Source: Rubrivivax sp. (GTDB lineage Bacteria > Pseudomonadota > Gammaproteobacteria > Burkholderiales > Burkholderiaceae_C). From it: a stretch of DNA of 64,000 nt. The notes under the pieces are model-generated. The model did not search any database and had not been told where the DNA came from. It worked only from the letters and a program-made list of their open reading frames with translations. A program made the position numbers and the translations under genes. The DNA lies in NCBI GenBank assembly GCA_027490215.1, contig JAIXYO010000066.1:62001-126000 (forward strand), given 5' to 3'. Position 1 is the stretch's first letter. Each line of letters begins with the position of its first letter. Of the stretch, positions 37,892-46,526 are shown piece after piece.

Positions 37892-38071
37892 GGGTTGGGC
37901 CACAAGAGCAAGCCCCGTATTGTCGGATGGAGCCAGCCGCCGCGACCAAGTCAGGGGCACTGGGTGCCAGATCCGCCGACCGCTCGTGGCTTGATCGGCC
38001 ACCTCGGATGCGATTGCTGTCGATCAGGCCTCTGCTGCGGCGCCCGGGCATCTGGCCACGCGCGACCCTCT

Positions 38072-39745
38072 TCAGAACAGCCCCGAAACCCGCCCGTCGT
38101 CGTCGATGTCGATGCGCTCGGCCGCGGGCACCGCTGGCAAGCCGGGCATCGTCATCATGTCGCCGCACACGGCGACGACAAAGCCAGCGCCGTTGGCCAA
38201 CCGCACCTCACGGACATTGAGTGTGTGTCCGCTCGGCGCGCCGCGCACCGAGGGGTCGGCCGAGAACGACATCTGCGTCTTCGCCATGCACACCGGAAAG
38301 TGGCCATAGTCGGCATTCCACTCGTCGAGTTGCTTGCGGGCGGCTTCGGTGAAGGTGACCTGGCCGGCGCCATAGATCTTGGTGGCGACGGCGGTGATCT
38401 TGGCCTGCAGCGTGTCGCTGTCGGGGTAGACAAACTGATGGCGGCCATGGAAGTTCTCGGTCAGTTCAACCACCGTTCGTGCGAGTGCCTCGGCACCCCG
38501 GCTGCCCTCGGCCCAGTGTCGAGCCACCACGAAGCGTGCGCCCAGCGCCTCGATGCGGCCCTTCAGCAGCGCGATCTCGGCGTCGGTGTCGGCGGTGAAG
38601 TGGTTGACCGACACCACGCACGGCAGGCCGAAGTGCTCGGTGATGTTGCGTAAATGGCGCTCGATGTTGACGATGCCCTGGTCCAGTGCTGCCAGGTTCT
38701 CGTGGCTCAGGTCTTCCTTCTTGACGCCGCCGTGGAACTTCAGCGCGCGGACGGTGGCCACCAGCACCACGGCAGCGGGGTGCAACCCTGCCATGCGGCA
38801 CTTGATGTCGATGAATTTCTCGGCACCCAGGTCGGCGCCAAAGCCGGCTTCGGTGACGACGTAATCGGCCAGCTTCAGCCCGGCCTTGGTGGCGGTGACG
38901 GAATTGCAGCCGTGCGCGATGTTGGCGAACGGCCCGCCGTGGATGATGGCTGGGTTGTTTTCCAGCGTCTGCACCAGGTTCGGCTTGATCGCGTCCTTCA
39001 GCAGCGCGGCCATCGCGCCATGGGCCTTCAGGTCGCGCGCGTAGACCGGCCGCCTCTCTACCTGGGTGTAGCCGATGATGATGCGGCCCAGGCGTTCCTT
39101 CAGGTCGTGCCGCGACAACGCCAGACACAGTATCGCCATCACCTCCGACGCCACCACGATGTCGTAGCCGTCTTCGCGCAGGAATCCGTTGGCAGTGCCA
39201 CCCATGCCAACGACGATCCTGCGCAGCGCCCTGTCGTTCATGTCGACGACGCGCTTCCAGGCGATCAGCCGTGGGTCGATGCGCAGCGCATTGCCGTGAT
39301 GGATGTGGTTGTCGATCAGCGCCGAAAGCAGGTTGTGCGCGGCCGCAATCGCGTGGAAGTCGCCGGTGAAATGCAGGTTGATGTCTTCCATCGGCACGAT
39401 CTGCGCGTGCCCGCCACCGGCCGCGCCGCCCTTGACGCCGAACACCGGGCCCAGCGACGGCTCGCGCAGGCAGATCATGGTTTTCTTGCCGATGCGGTTC
39501 AACGCATCACCCAGGCCGACGGTGGTGGTGGTCTTGCCTTCACCGGCGGGCGTCGGGCTGATGGCGGTGACCAGGATCAGCTTGCCGTCGTGGCGACCTT
39601 TCAGGCTGTCGAGGTATTCCAGCGAGATCTTCGCCTTGTAGTGGCCGTAGGGTTCGAGCGCGTCTTCGGGGATGCCGATGCGCTCGGCCACCCGGGTGAT
39701 GCGCTGCATGGTGGCGCGCTGCGCGATGTCGAGGTCGGAAGGCAT
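38072..39745 (-). CDS. ftfL: Formate-tetrahydrofolate ligase
   Basis: A 557-residue enzyme joining formate to tetrahydrofolate with ATP, the entry step for formate carbon into the serine cycle. The nucleotide loop [14 protein letters not shown] (about residue 65) and the family sequence [21 protein letters not shown] are clear, and the length is typical (about 557). It is followed on this strand by the metal importer operon after 180 bases with no gene. Upstream, 42 bases away, is the malyl-CoA lyase gene, so mclA-ftfL are probably co-transcribed. Confidence 0.96.
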   Translation of the reverse strand: MPSDLDIAQRATMQRITRVAERIGIPEDALEPYGHYKAKISLEYLDSLKGRHDGKLILVTAISPTPAGEGKTTTTVGLGDALNRIGKKTMICLREPSLGPVFGVKGGAAGGGHAQIVPMEDINLHFTGDFHAIAAAHNLLSALIDNHIHHGNALRIDPRLIAWKRVVDMNDRALRRIVVGMGGTANGFLREDGYDIVVASEVMAILCLALSRHDLKERLGRIIIGYTQVERRPVYARDLKAHGAMAALLKDAIKPNLVQTLENNPAIIHGGPFANIAHGCNSVTATKAGLKLADYVVTEAGFGADLGAEKFIDIKCRMAGLHPAAVVLVATVRALKFHGGVKKEDLSHENLAALDQGIVNIERHLRNITEHFGLPCVVSVNHFTADTDAEIALLKGRIEALGARFVVARHWAEGSRGAEALARTVVELTENFHGRHQFVYPDSDTLQAKITAVATKIYGAGQVTFTEAARKQLDEWNADYGHFPVCMAKTQMSFSADPSVRGAPSGHTLNVREVRLANGAGFVVAVCGDMMTMPGLPAVPAAERIDIDDDGRVSGLF

Positions 39746-39787
39746 GTCGTGTCCGTGATGTGGAGTCGGTGTCGCGCGGTGATGATT

Positions 39788-40762
39788 TCAGCGCGCGGCA
39801 ATCGCCTCTGCCTTGGCAAGCAGGTTTTCGGCCATCAGGATGTTGACCGTGTCGATCAGCCGGCCATCGAGCGACACCGCGCCCAGGCCTTGCTGCCGGG
39901 CCTGATGCATCGCCTCGATGATGCGGCGTGCCTGCAGCACCTCCGCTTCCGTTGGGGTGTAGACCGCATTCCCCGGCTCGATCTGCGATGGGTGGATCAC
40001 CCACTTGCCCTCGTAGCCCAGCACGGCGGCGCGCTTGGCGGCCGACAGGAAGCCCTCCGGGTCGCTGAAGTCGCCGTACGGCCCGTCGATCGGGCGCAGG
40101 CCGTAGGCGCGGCAGGCGATCAACATCCGCGTCTGCGCCGCATGCCAGGGATCGGTCCAGTAGGTGTGGCGCTCGCCGTGCTCGTCCGCATGGCTGAGGA
40201 CGGCGCTGTCGGGGTGCACACCACCGATGCCGGTGGTGCGCGCGCGCGTCGAGGCCGCATAGTCGGCCACACCGAAGCTCATCGCTTCCAAGCGCTCTGA
40301 TGATTGCGCGATGGCTTCCACATTCGCCATGCCGAGTGCGGTCTCGATCAGCGCTTCGAACCCGATTCGCTTGGTGCGTTGCTTCGCCGCCTCGATCTGC
40401 GACACCAGCACGTCCACTGCATAAATGTCGGCCGCCACGCCGACCTTCGGGATCAGGAGCATGTCCAGTCGCGGGCAGCGCTCGACGATATCGATCACGT
40501 CGCGGTACATGTGGTGCGTGTCCAGGCCATTGATGCGCACCATCACTGTCTTGCCGCCCCAGTCGATGTCGTTGAGTGCGGCCACGATGTTCAGCCGTGC
40601 CTGGTCCTTGTCCTCGGGAGACACTGCGTCCTCGCAGTCGAGGAACACGCAGTCTGCGGCCGATCGCGCAGCTTTCTCGAACAGATGCGGCTTCGACCCG
40701 GGCACCGCCAGCTCGGTGCGGCTCAGGCGAGGTGTGGCTGGCTGGATGCGGGTGAAGCTCAT
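39788..40762 (-). CDS. mclA: L-malyl-CoA/beta-methylmalyl-CoA lyase (CitE-like)
   Basis: A 324-residue HpcH/HpaI-CitE family lyase with PGSKPHLFEKAARSAADCVF, the metal-site acidic DCEDAVSP and the second metal ligand in EALIETALGM. Length equals that of Methylobacterium MclA. It splits malyl-CoA into glyoxylate and acetyl-CoA in the serine cycle. The start at 40762 is chosen over one 13 codons upstream because it fits family N-termini. Other CitE-like lyases remain possible, but the flanking C1 genes make the serine-cycle role likely. Confidence 0.87.
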   Translation of the reverse strand: MSFTRIQPATPRLSRTELAVPGSKPHLFEKAARSAADCVFLDCEDAVSPEDKDQARLNIVAALNDIDWGGKTVMVRINGLDTHHMYRDVIDIVERCPRLDMLLIPKVGVAADIYAVDVLVSQIEAAKQRTKRIGFEALIETALGMANVEAIAQSSERLEAMSFGVADYAASTRARTTGIGGVHPDSAVLSHADEHGERHTYWTDPWHAAQTRMLIACRAYGLRPIDGPYGDFSDPEGFLSAAKRAAVLGYEGKWVIHPSQIEPGNAVYTPTEAEVLQARRIIEAMHQARQQGLGAVSLDGRLIDTVNILMAENLLAKAEAIAAR

Positions 40763-40827
40763 GGCAGTCCTGGTGGCAAGGATGTGGCGACGAGACGCCA
40801 ACGCGGGATTTTGATCGAGCCGGTTGC

Positions 40828-40844
40828 ATGATTCGCGCGATCAT
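40828..40844. promoter_or_regulatory. Inverted repeat in the divergent mclA/hprA intergenic region
   Basis: ATGAT-TCGCGCG-ATCAT has perfect 5-bp arms round a GC-rich, self-complementary core. It lies 33 bases before the hprA start and 66 bases from mclA. Its place between two divergently read C1 transcription units suits a regulator binding site (for example a LysR- or GntR-type protein), but no regulator gene is in the window. Confidence 0.35.
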
Positions 40845-40876
40845 TCGGCGAAATCACGAGCAGGCTCCCATCCATC

Positions 40877-41827
40877 ATGACCGAACACCTGGTCTTCCTA
40901 GACCGCTCCACACTGCAGGCGACGCTGCGTCGACCGTCCTTCGACCACACCTACACGGAGCACGCGACGACTTCCATCGACCAGACGGTGGTTCGCCTTC
41001 GTGACGCCACGATCGCGCTGACCAACAAGGCGCCTTTGCGCGCCGAGGCACTGGCGCAGTTGCCGGCCCTCAAGTTGATCGCGGTGGCAGCAACTGGTTA
41101 CGACATCGTCGATGTGGCCGCCTGCCGCGAACGCGGCATCGCGGTGTGCAACATCCGCAACTACGCAGTGCACACCGTGCCGGAGCATGTGTTCGCGATG
41201 CTCCTGTCACTGCGCCGCAACCTGTTTGCGTATCGCGTCGATGTCGAGCGTGGCCGCTGGCAGCAGTCAGAGCAGTTCTGCTTTTTCGACCACCCGATCG
41301 GCGACCTGCACGGCAGCACGATGGGCATCGTCGGTGGCGGGGCGCTGGGGCAAGGTACGGCGGCGCTTGCACGCGCCTTTGGCATGCGGGTGCTGTTTGC
41401 CGAGATCACACCCGGCGCAGCGGGACGCGCCGACCGCACGCCGCTGGACCTCGTGCTGGCCGATTCCGACGTGATCTCTCTGCATTGCCCGCTGACCCCC
41501 GCGACCCGGGGCCTGATCGGGCCCGCGCAGCTGCGCCAGATGAAGCGCAACGCGATCCTGATCAACACCTCGCGTGGCGGGCTGGTCGATGAGTTGGCAC
41601 TGGCCACCGCGCTCACCGAAGGCTGGATTGCCGGCGCCGGCTTCGACGTGCTGACCAGTGAGCCGCCCACGCAAGGCAATCCGCTGCTGGACTTGAGGCT
41701 GCCGAACTTCATCCTGACGCCACACGTCGCCTGGGCGTCCAAGGACGCCATGCAGGGCCTCGCCGATCAGCTCATCGACAATGTCGAGTTGTTCGTCAAA
41801 GGCACGCCCCGGAACCTGGTGACCTGA
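40877..41827 (+). CDS. hprA: D-2-hydroxyacid dehydrogenase, hydroxypyruvate reductase of the serine cycle
   Basis: A 316-residue NAD(P)-dependent D-2-hydroxyacid dehydrogenase. The nucleotide-binding loop MGIVGGGALGQGTAALARAFG (about 154), the catalytic Arg in NTSRGGLVDE, and the catalytic His in LTPHVAWAS are visible. The N-terminal segment LIAVAATGYDIVDVAACRERGI is typical of the glycerate dehydrogenase branch. It probably reduces hydroxypyruvate to glycerate. It is first of hprA-mtdA-fchA, the same gene order as in Methylobacterium, which is the main reason for choosing this function over other 2-ketoacid reductases. Confidence 0.88.
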   Translation: MTEHLVFLDRSTLQATLRRPSFDHTYTEHATTSIDQTVVRLRDATIALTNKAPLRAEALAQLPALKLIAVAATGYDIVDVAACRERGIAVCNIRNYAVHTVPEHVFAMLLSLRRNLFAYRVDVERGRWQQSEQFCFFDHPIGDLHGSTMGIVGGGALGQGTAALARAFGMRVLFAEITPGAAGRADRTPLDLVLADSDVISLHCPLTPATRGLIGPAQLRQMKRNAILINTSRGGLVDELALATALTEGWIAGAGFDVLTSEPPTQGNPLLDLRLPNFILTPHVAWASKDAMQGLADQLIDNVELFVKGTPRNLVT

Positions 41828-41847
41828 GCTTTCACCGAGAGAAACCC

Positions 41848-42711
41848 ATGAAGAAACTTCTGTTCCAGCTGGACACCGACGCGATTCCCTCGGTGTTCGA
41901 CACCGTGGTTGCCTACGACGGCGGCGCCGATCATGTGACCGCCTACGGTGGCATCACGCCCGAGAACGTCGGCGCCCTGGTCGATGGCGCCATCTTCACC
42001 CGCGCCCCGAAAGACAAGAAGCACACCGCGCTGTTCGTCGGTGGCAGCAATCTGCCGGCCGGCGAGGCGCTGCTGAAGGCGGTGCGAAAGAAGTTCTTCT
42101 CGAACTTCCGCGTGTCGGTGATGCTCGACAGCAATGGCTCGAACACGACCGCTGCAGCTGCGGTGGCCTGCGTCATCAAGAGTGCCGGCGGCAGCGTGGC
42201 GGGCAAGCGTGCGGTGATTCTGGCGGGCACCGGTCCGGTCGGGCAGCGCGCGGCGGTGATGCTGGCGAAGGAAGGCGCGGTGGTCACCATCACCTCGCGC
42301 ACGCTGGACAACGCGCAAAAAGTCGCTGATCACCTGAAGACGGCCTTTGACATCGAGGTAAGCGCCATCGCGGCCCCCGATCTCGATACGCGAGCGAAAG
42401 CGTGCGAGGGCGCACTGATCGTGTTTGCCACCGGCGCGGCCAGTTCGGTACTGCTGCGAGAGGCCGACTGGAAGGGCAATCCGACGATCGAGCTGATGGC
42501 CGATGCCAACGCGACGCCGCCGCTGGGTCTGGAAGGCATCGACATGATGGACAAGGGTGTGGCACGCCACGGGAAGATCTGCTGGGGCGCGATCGGCTTT
42601 GGCGCTGTGAAGCTGGCGGTGCATCGCGCCTGCATTGCCCAGTTGTTCGAGGCACCTGACCAGGTGCTGGATGCCGAGGCGGTTTACGCCAAGGCCAAAT
42701 CGATGGTCTGA
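41848..42711 (+). CDS. mtdA: NADP-dependent methylenetetrahydrofolate/methylene-H4MPT dehydrogenase
   Basis: A 287-residue enzyme very close in pattern to Methylobacterium MtdA: KKLLFQLDTDAIPSVFD at the start, MLDSNGSNTTAAAA in the pterin site, the NADP loop VILAGTGPVGQRAAVMLA (about 129) and HRACIAQLFE near the end. It oxidises methylene-H4F to methenyl-H4F, or works in reverse. It lies 20 bases after hprA and 14 bases before fchA. The nearby Fch favours MtdA over MtdB, since MtdA works with the folate pathway. Confidence 0.93.
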   Translation: MKKLLFQLDTDAIPSVFDTVVAYDGGADHVTAYGGITPENVGALVDGAIFTRAPKDKKHTALFVGGSNLPAGEALLKAVRKKFFSNFRVSVMLDSNGSNTTAAAAVACVIKSAGGSVAGKRAVILAGTGPVGQRAAVMLAKEGAVVTITSRTLDNAQKVADHLKTAFDIEVSAIAAPDLDTRAKACEGALIVFATGAASSVLLREADWKGNPTIELMADANATPPLGLEGIDMMDKGVARHGKICWGAIGFGAVKLAVHRACIAQLFEAPDQVLDAEAVYAKAKSMV

Positions 42712-42725
42712 GCTGGAGCACCCCC

Positions 42726-43349
42726 ATGATCGTTGAACAACCCGTCACCACCTTCCTCGACCAACTTGCGAGCGGCGCGGCCACGCCCGGCGGCGGGAGT
42801 GCTGCCGCCATCTTGGGTGCCATGGGTGCGGCACTGGTCAGCATGATGTGCAACCTGACCATCGGCAAGAAGAACTACGCCGAAGTCGAAGGCGAGATGC
42901 GTGCCGTGTTGGCCGATGCCGAATCGCTGCGCCGCAGGTTGGCTGACATGGTCGCCGAAGACATTGCTGCCTTCGACGGCTTGATGGCCGCCTATGGCCT
43001 GCCGAAGGAGAGCGACGAGCAGAAGGCGCAGCGCAGCGCGGCGATCCAGGTCGGCCTGAAGGCGGCCACCGAAGCCCCACTGGCCTGTGCTCGCGCCAGC
43101 GCGGAAGTGATCTCGCTGGCGCTGCGTGCGGCGAAGGTGGGCAACACCAACGTCATCAGCGATGCGGGTGTCGGTGCGCTGGCTGCGCAGGCGGCGTTAC
43201 GCAGCGCGGCACTGAATGTGTACATCAACGTGCCGAGCCTGAAGGACCTGACCTATGCCGCGGCGTGTCGCCAGGAAATCGATGCACTGCTGGCCAGTGC
43301 GGTCCCGATGGCCGAGCAGACCTACGACCTGGTGAAGTCCAAGCTCTGA
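42726..43349 (+). CDS. fchA: Methenyltetrahydrofolate cyclohydrolase
   Basis: A 207-residue protein of the formiminotransferase-cyclodeaminase family: FLDQLASGAATPGGGSAAAILGAMGAALVSMMC-type sequence at the N-terminus (residues about 8-40), a helical bundle, and SDAGVGALAAQAAL later. Length matches Methylobacterium Fch (208). It interconverts methenyl-H4F and 10-formyl-H4F, linking MtdA to FtfL. It ends the hprA-mtdA-fchA unit and is convergent with fabI. Confidence 0.93.
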   Translation: MIVEQPVTTFLDQLASGAATPGGGSAAAILGAMGAALVSMMCNLTIGKKNYAEVEGEMRAVLADAESLRRRLADMVAEDIAAFDGLMAAYGLPKESDEQKAQRSAAIQVGLKAATEAPLACARASAEVISLALRAAKVGNTNVISDAGVGALAAQAALRSAALNVYINVPSLKDLTYAAACRQEIDALLASAVPMAEQTYDLVKSKL

Positions 43350-43361
43350 TGTGCCCGCTCG

Positions 43362-43388
43362 GCTGAGCTGACGGCCTGGCAGCTCAGC
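43362..43388. terminator. Inverted repeat between convergent fchA and fabI
   Basis: Perfect 9-bp arms (GCTGAGCTG / CAGCTCAGC) with a 9-base loop fill the short gap between two convergent genes. There is no T run on either side, so it may be a weak or factor-assisted bidirectional terminator. Confidence 0.4.
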
Positions 43389-43393
43389 GCGAT

Positions 43394-44179
43394 TCAGCTC
43401 AGAATGCCACCACCCATCGCGTGGCTGAAACCGCCGTCGACATAGGTGATTTCCGACGTCACACCGGCAGCGAGGTCGGACAGCAGGAAAGCGGCGACAT
43501 TGCCGACGTCGTCGATCGTCACATTGCGGCGCAACGGGGCGGTGGACTCGACCACCTCGAGGATCTTGCCGAAGCCCTTGATGCCCGACGCCGCCAGCGT
43601 CTTGATCGGCCCGGCCGAGATGCCATTCACGCGGATGCCACGCGGGCCGACGCTCTCGGCCAGATAGCGCACGCTGGCCTCGAGAGAGGCCTTGGCCAGC
43701 CCCATCGTGTTGTAGTTCGGCACCGCCCGCAGCGCGCCAAGGTAGCTCAGCGTCAGCAATGCCGAGCCTGCCCGCAATCGCGGCAACGCCGCCTTGGCCA
43801 TCGCCGGGAAGCTGTAGGCGGAAATGTCGTGCGCGATGCGGAACGATTCGCGTGACAGGCCGTCGAGGAAGTCGCCTGCGATCGATTCACGCGTGGCGAA
43901 ACCGATCGAATGGACGAAACCGTCGAATTCCGGCCAGACTTCCCCCAGTTGGCTGAACAAACGCTCGATCTGCGCGTCGTCGGCGACGTCGCAGTCGTAT
44001 AGCAGCGTCGAGCCGAAGTCGGCAGCCAGTGTGCCGGTGCGCTCCTTGAATCGGTCGCCCACGTAGCTGAACGCCAGTTCGGCGCCTTCGCGGTGGCAGG
44101 CCCGGGCGATGCCGTATGCGATCGAGCGGTTCGACAGCACGCCGGTGATCAACAGACGTTTACCGGTCAGAAATCCCAT
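43394..44179 (-). CDS. fabI: Enoyl-[acyl-carrier-protein] reductase (NADH), FabI
   Basis: A 261-residue short-chain-fold reductase with FabI hallmarks: N-terminal [26 protein letters not shown], and the active site [21 protein letters not shown] (split here as Tyr-x6-Lys). It reduces enoyl-ACP in each round of fatty acid elongation. The start at 44179 begins [10 protein letters not shown] and matches family N-termini. The in-frame residues before it do not. Triclosan-site residues look conserved. It faces away from rimP, sharing a 244-base spacer with it. Confidence 0.95.
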   Translation of the reverse strand: MGFLTGKRLLITGVLSNRSIAYGIARACHREGAELAFSYVGDRFKERTGTLAADFGSTLLYDCDVADDAQIERLFSQLGEVWPEFDGFVHSIGFATRESIAGDFLDGLSRESFRIAHDISAYSFPAMAKAALPRLRAGSALLTLSYLGALRAVPNYNTMGLAKASLEASVRYLAESVGPRGIRVNGISAGPIKTLAASGIKGFGKILEVVESTAPLRRNVTIDDVGNVAAFLLSDLAAGVTSEITYVDGGFSHAMGGGILS

Positions 44180-44282
44180 GTTTTGTTCCAGGCGGTCAAA
44201 GGCGGCGGATTCTTGCACGCAGGCGGCTCAAGCTGTTCGAAGCTGTCCGTGGCCATTCGCGTACACAGAACAGCATGAGGTG

Positions 44283-44311
44283 TTGCCGGTACAAACCCCA
44301 CAAGCTACAAT
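44283..44311 (+). promoter_or_regulatory. Sigma-70 promoter of the rimP-nusA-infB operon
   Basis: TTGCCG (44283-44288) and TACAAT (44306-44311) are separated by exactly 17 bases. Transcription would begin near 44318, giving a leader of about 105 bases before rimP. This is the best sigma-70 match noticed in the window. Confidence 0.72.
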
Positions 44312-44343
44312 GCTGGTTTTCCGGGACGTTAGACCAAGAACAT

Positions 44344-44371
44344 GGGCGGACTCTTCCAGCCCTTTTTTTTT
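44344..44371 (+). terminator. Leader attenuator upstream of rimP
   Basis: A GC-rich hairpin (GGGCGGA / TCC-A-GCCC with one bulged A, tetraloop CTCT) runs directly into nine T residues. It begins only about 26 bases past the predicted transcription start and ends 52 bases before the rimP start codon. It therefore sits inside the operon leader and must be read through. NusA is made from this operon, so termination here could provide feedback. Confidence 0.65.
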
Positions 44372-44423
44372 GGCCGATCGGAATGCGCCGAATTGAGTTA
44401 GCCGAGCGGGGAATTGATCGGGA

Positions 44424-44981
44424 ATGAGTTGGCAGAGCGCCGTTGAGAAAACTGTGACCGGGCTGGGTTACGACTTGGTGGACACCGAGCGCAGCCCGAA
44501 GGGGTTGCTGCGCGTGTACATCGACAAGCTACCCTCGACGGCGCCGGTGTCCGGTTCAAGCGAGTTCATCACCGTAGAAGACTGCGAACGCGTGACCCGG
44601 CAATTGCAGCACGTGCTCGAAGTTGAAAACTGTGCGTATGAGCGCCTGGAGGTTTCGTCGCCGGGCCTCGATCGGCCGCTGAAGAAGCCGGCGGATTACT
44701 TGCGATTCAGCGGCGAGCGGGTCGACCTGACGTTGAAGCTGGCATTCAAGGGACGCAAGCATTTTCAGGGTGTCCTGGAACCTTTCGGGGAAAGCTGGCG
44801 GCTGGTTTTTAACGCCGATGGCGTCGACCAGGCACTGGGGTTCGCTTTCGACGAAGTGCGAGAAGCCCGGTTGGTGCCGGTAGTGGATTTCAAGGGGCGT
44901 CGGTTTGCGGCGCCCGCGCAAGAGCCGACCGAGCAGGTCGAGTCGGCCGCAACTGAAACGGATGGAGACCGCAAACGATGA
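44424..44981 (+). CDS. rimP: Ribosome maturation factor RimP
   Basis: A 185-residue protein with the RimP pattern: [24 protein letters not shown] near the start, [13 protein letters not shown], and the conserved [19 protein letters not shown]. It assists maturation of the 30S subunit. A C-terminal tail rich in Glu/Pro/Thr (about 155-185) extends beyond the common core. It overlaps the nusA start by four bases. First gene of the rimP-nusA-infB-rbfA-truB-typA run. Confidence 0.94.
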   Translation: MSWQSAVEKTVTGLGYDLVDTERSPKGLLRVYIDKLPSTAPVSGSSEFITVEDCERVTRQLQHVLEVENCAYERLEVSSPGLDRPLKKPADYLRFSGERVDLTLKLAFKGRKHFQGVLEPFGESWRLVFNADGVDQALGFAFDEVREARLVPVVDFKGRRFAAPAQEPTEQVESAATETDGDRKR

Positions 44982-46456
44982 ACCGCGAACTGTTGATGCT
45001 GGTGGATGCGATTTCGCGCGAAAAGAGCGTGGACCGCGAAGTCGTGTTCAGCGCGGTCGAGGCGGCGCTGGCATCGGCGTCCAAGAAGCTGCACGGGGGC
45101 GAAGTCGACATGCGGGTGACCGTCGATCGCGATACCGGCGCCTACGAAACCTTCCGCCGCTGGCATGTGGTGGCCGACGAGGCGGGTCTCCAGTTGCCTG
45201 ACTCCGAGATACTGCACTTCGAAGCGCTGGAACAGATCGCGGACATCGAGGTCGATGACTACATCGAAGAGCCGGTCGAATCGGTGTCGATCGGCCGCAT
45301 CGGCGCTCAAGCCGCCAAGCAGGTGATCCTGCAAAAGATCCGTGATGCCGAGCGGGAGCAGTTGCTCAATGATTTCCTGTCTCGCGGCGAAAAGATCTTT
45401 GTCGGCACCGTCAAGCGTCTGGACAAGGGCGATGTGATCGTCGAATCCGGTCGGGTCGAAGGCCGGTTGCGCCGCAGCGAGATGATCCCGAAGGAAAACC
45501 TCCGCATCGGTGACCGTGTCCGTGCCTACATCCTGGAGGTCGACGCGACACTCCGCGGCCCGCAGATCATCCTCTCGCGCAGCGCGCCGGGGTTCATGAT
45601 CGAGCTGTTCGCGCAGGAAGTGCCAGAGATCGAGCAGCGTCTGCTGGAGATCAAGTCCTGCGCGCGCGACCCAGGTTCACGCGCCAAGATCGCTGTGCAG
45701 TCGCATGACAAGCGCGTCGACCCGATTGGCACTTGCGTCGGCGTGCGCGGTTCACGTGTCAATGGCGTGACCAACGAGCTGGCCGGCGAGCGGGTCGACA
45801 TCGTGCTGTGGTCGGAAGACCCTGCGCAGTTCGTCATCGGCGCGCTGGCGCCGGCGAATGTGCAGTCGATCGTCGTTGACGAAGACCGTCATGCGATGGA
45901 CGTGGTCGTCGACGAGGAAAACCTCGCGATCGCAATCGGTCGTGGTGGACAAAATGTGCGCCTTGCCTCGGAAATGACCGGCTGGCGCATCAACATCATG
46001 ACGGCTGAAGAGTCGTCGGTGAAGCAGGCCGGCGAGAGCGATGTGGTGCGCAAGCTGTTTGTCGACAAGCTCGACGTCGATGCCGAAGTCGCCGATATCC
46101 TGATCGCCGAAGGCTTCTCCAGCCTGGAGGAAGTCGCCTACGTGCCGATGCAGGAAATGCTCGAGATTGAAGGCTTCGACGAGGACACCGTCAATGAGCT
46201 GCGCACCCGCGCCAAGGACGCGCTGCTGACGATGGAAATCGCGCGTGAGGAAAGCGTCAGCGACGTATCGCAGGACCTGCGCGACCTCGAAGGCCTGGAC
46301 CCCGCATTGATCCCGAAGCTGGCTGACGGGGGTGTGCACACTCGCGATGACCTGGCCGATCTGGCGGTCGACGAACTGATTGAAATCTCTGGCATGGAAG
46401 ATGAACAGGCCAAGTCGCTGATCATGAAGGCGCGTGAACACTGGTTTACCACCTGA
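44978..46456 (+). CDS. nusA: Transcription termination/antitermination factor NusA
   Basis: A 492-residue protein, close to E. coli NusA (495). The N-terminal RNA-polymerase-binding domain (1-125) is followed by S1 (about 135-200, [21 protein letters not shown]) and two KH domains with [18 protein letters not shown] and [19 protein letters not shown]. Two C-terminal acidic repeat domains (about 365-490) are also present, as in enterics. It binds RNA polymerase and leader RNA to control pausing and termination. Confidence 0.97.
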   Translation: MNRELLMLVDAISREKSVDREVVFSAVEAALASASKKLHGGEVDMRVTVDRDTGAYETFRRWHVVADEAGLQLPDSEILHFEALEQIADIEVDDYIEEPVESVSIGRIGAQAAKQVILQKIRDAEREQLLNDFLSRGEKIFVGTVKRLDKGDVIVESGRVEGRLRRSEMIPKENLRIGDRVRAYILEVDATLRGPQIILSRSAPGFMIELFAQEVPEIEQRLLEIKSCARDPGSRAKIAVQSHDKRVDPIGTCVGVRGSRVNGVTNELAGERVDIVLWSEDPAQFVIGALAPANVQSIVVDEDRHAMDVVVDEENLAIAIGRGGQNVRLASEMTGWRINIMTAEESSVKQAGESDVVRKLFVDKLDVDAEVADILIAEGFSSLEEVAYVPMQEMLEIEGFDEDTVNELRTRAKDALLTMEIAREESVSDVSQDLRDLEGLDPALIPKLADGGVHTRDDLADLAVDELIEISGMEDEQAKSLIMKAREHWFTT

Positions 46457-46526
46457 TCACGCTTCAAGCATTCGCCCCCCTGACACACGCACGCTGCGCC
46501 GCTAGACCCGAAGCAAGGATTCCACA

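Noticed and set aside
38654-40300. A 548-codon open frame on the plus strand
   Set aside because: Antisense to ftfL and mclA, both clear family matches.
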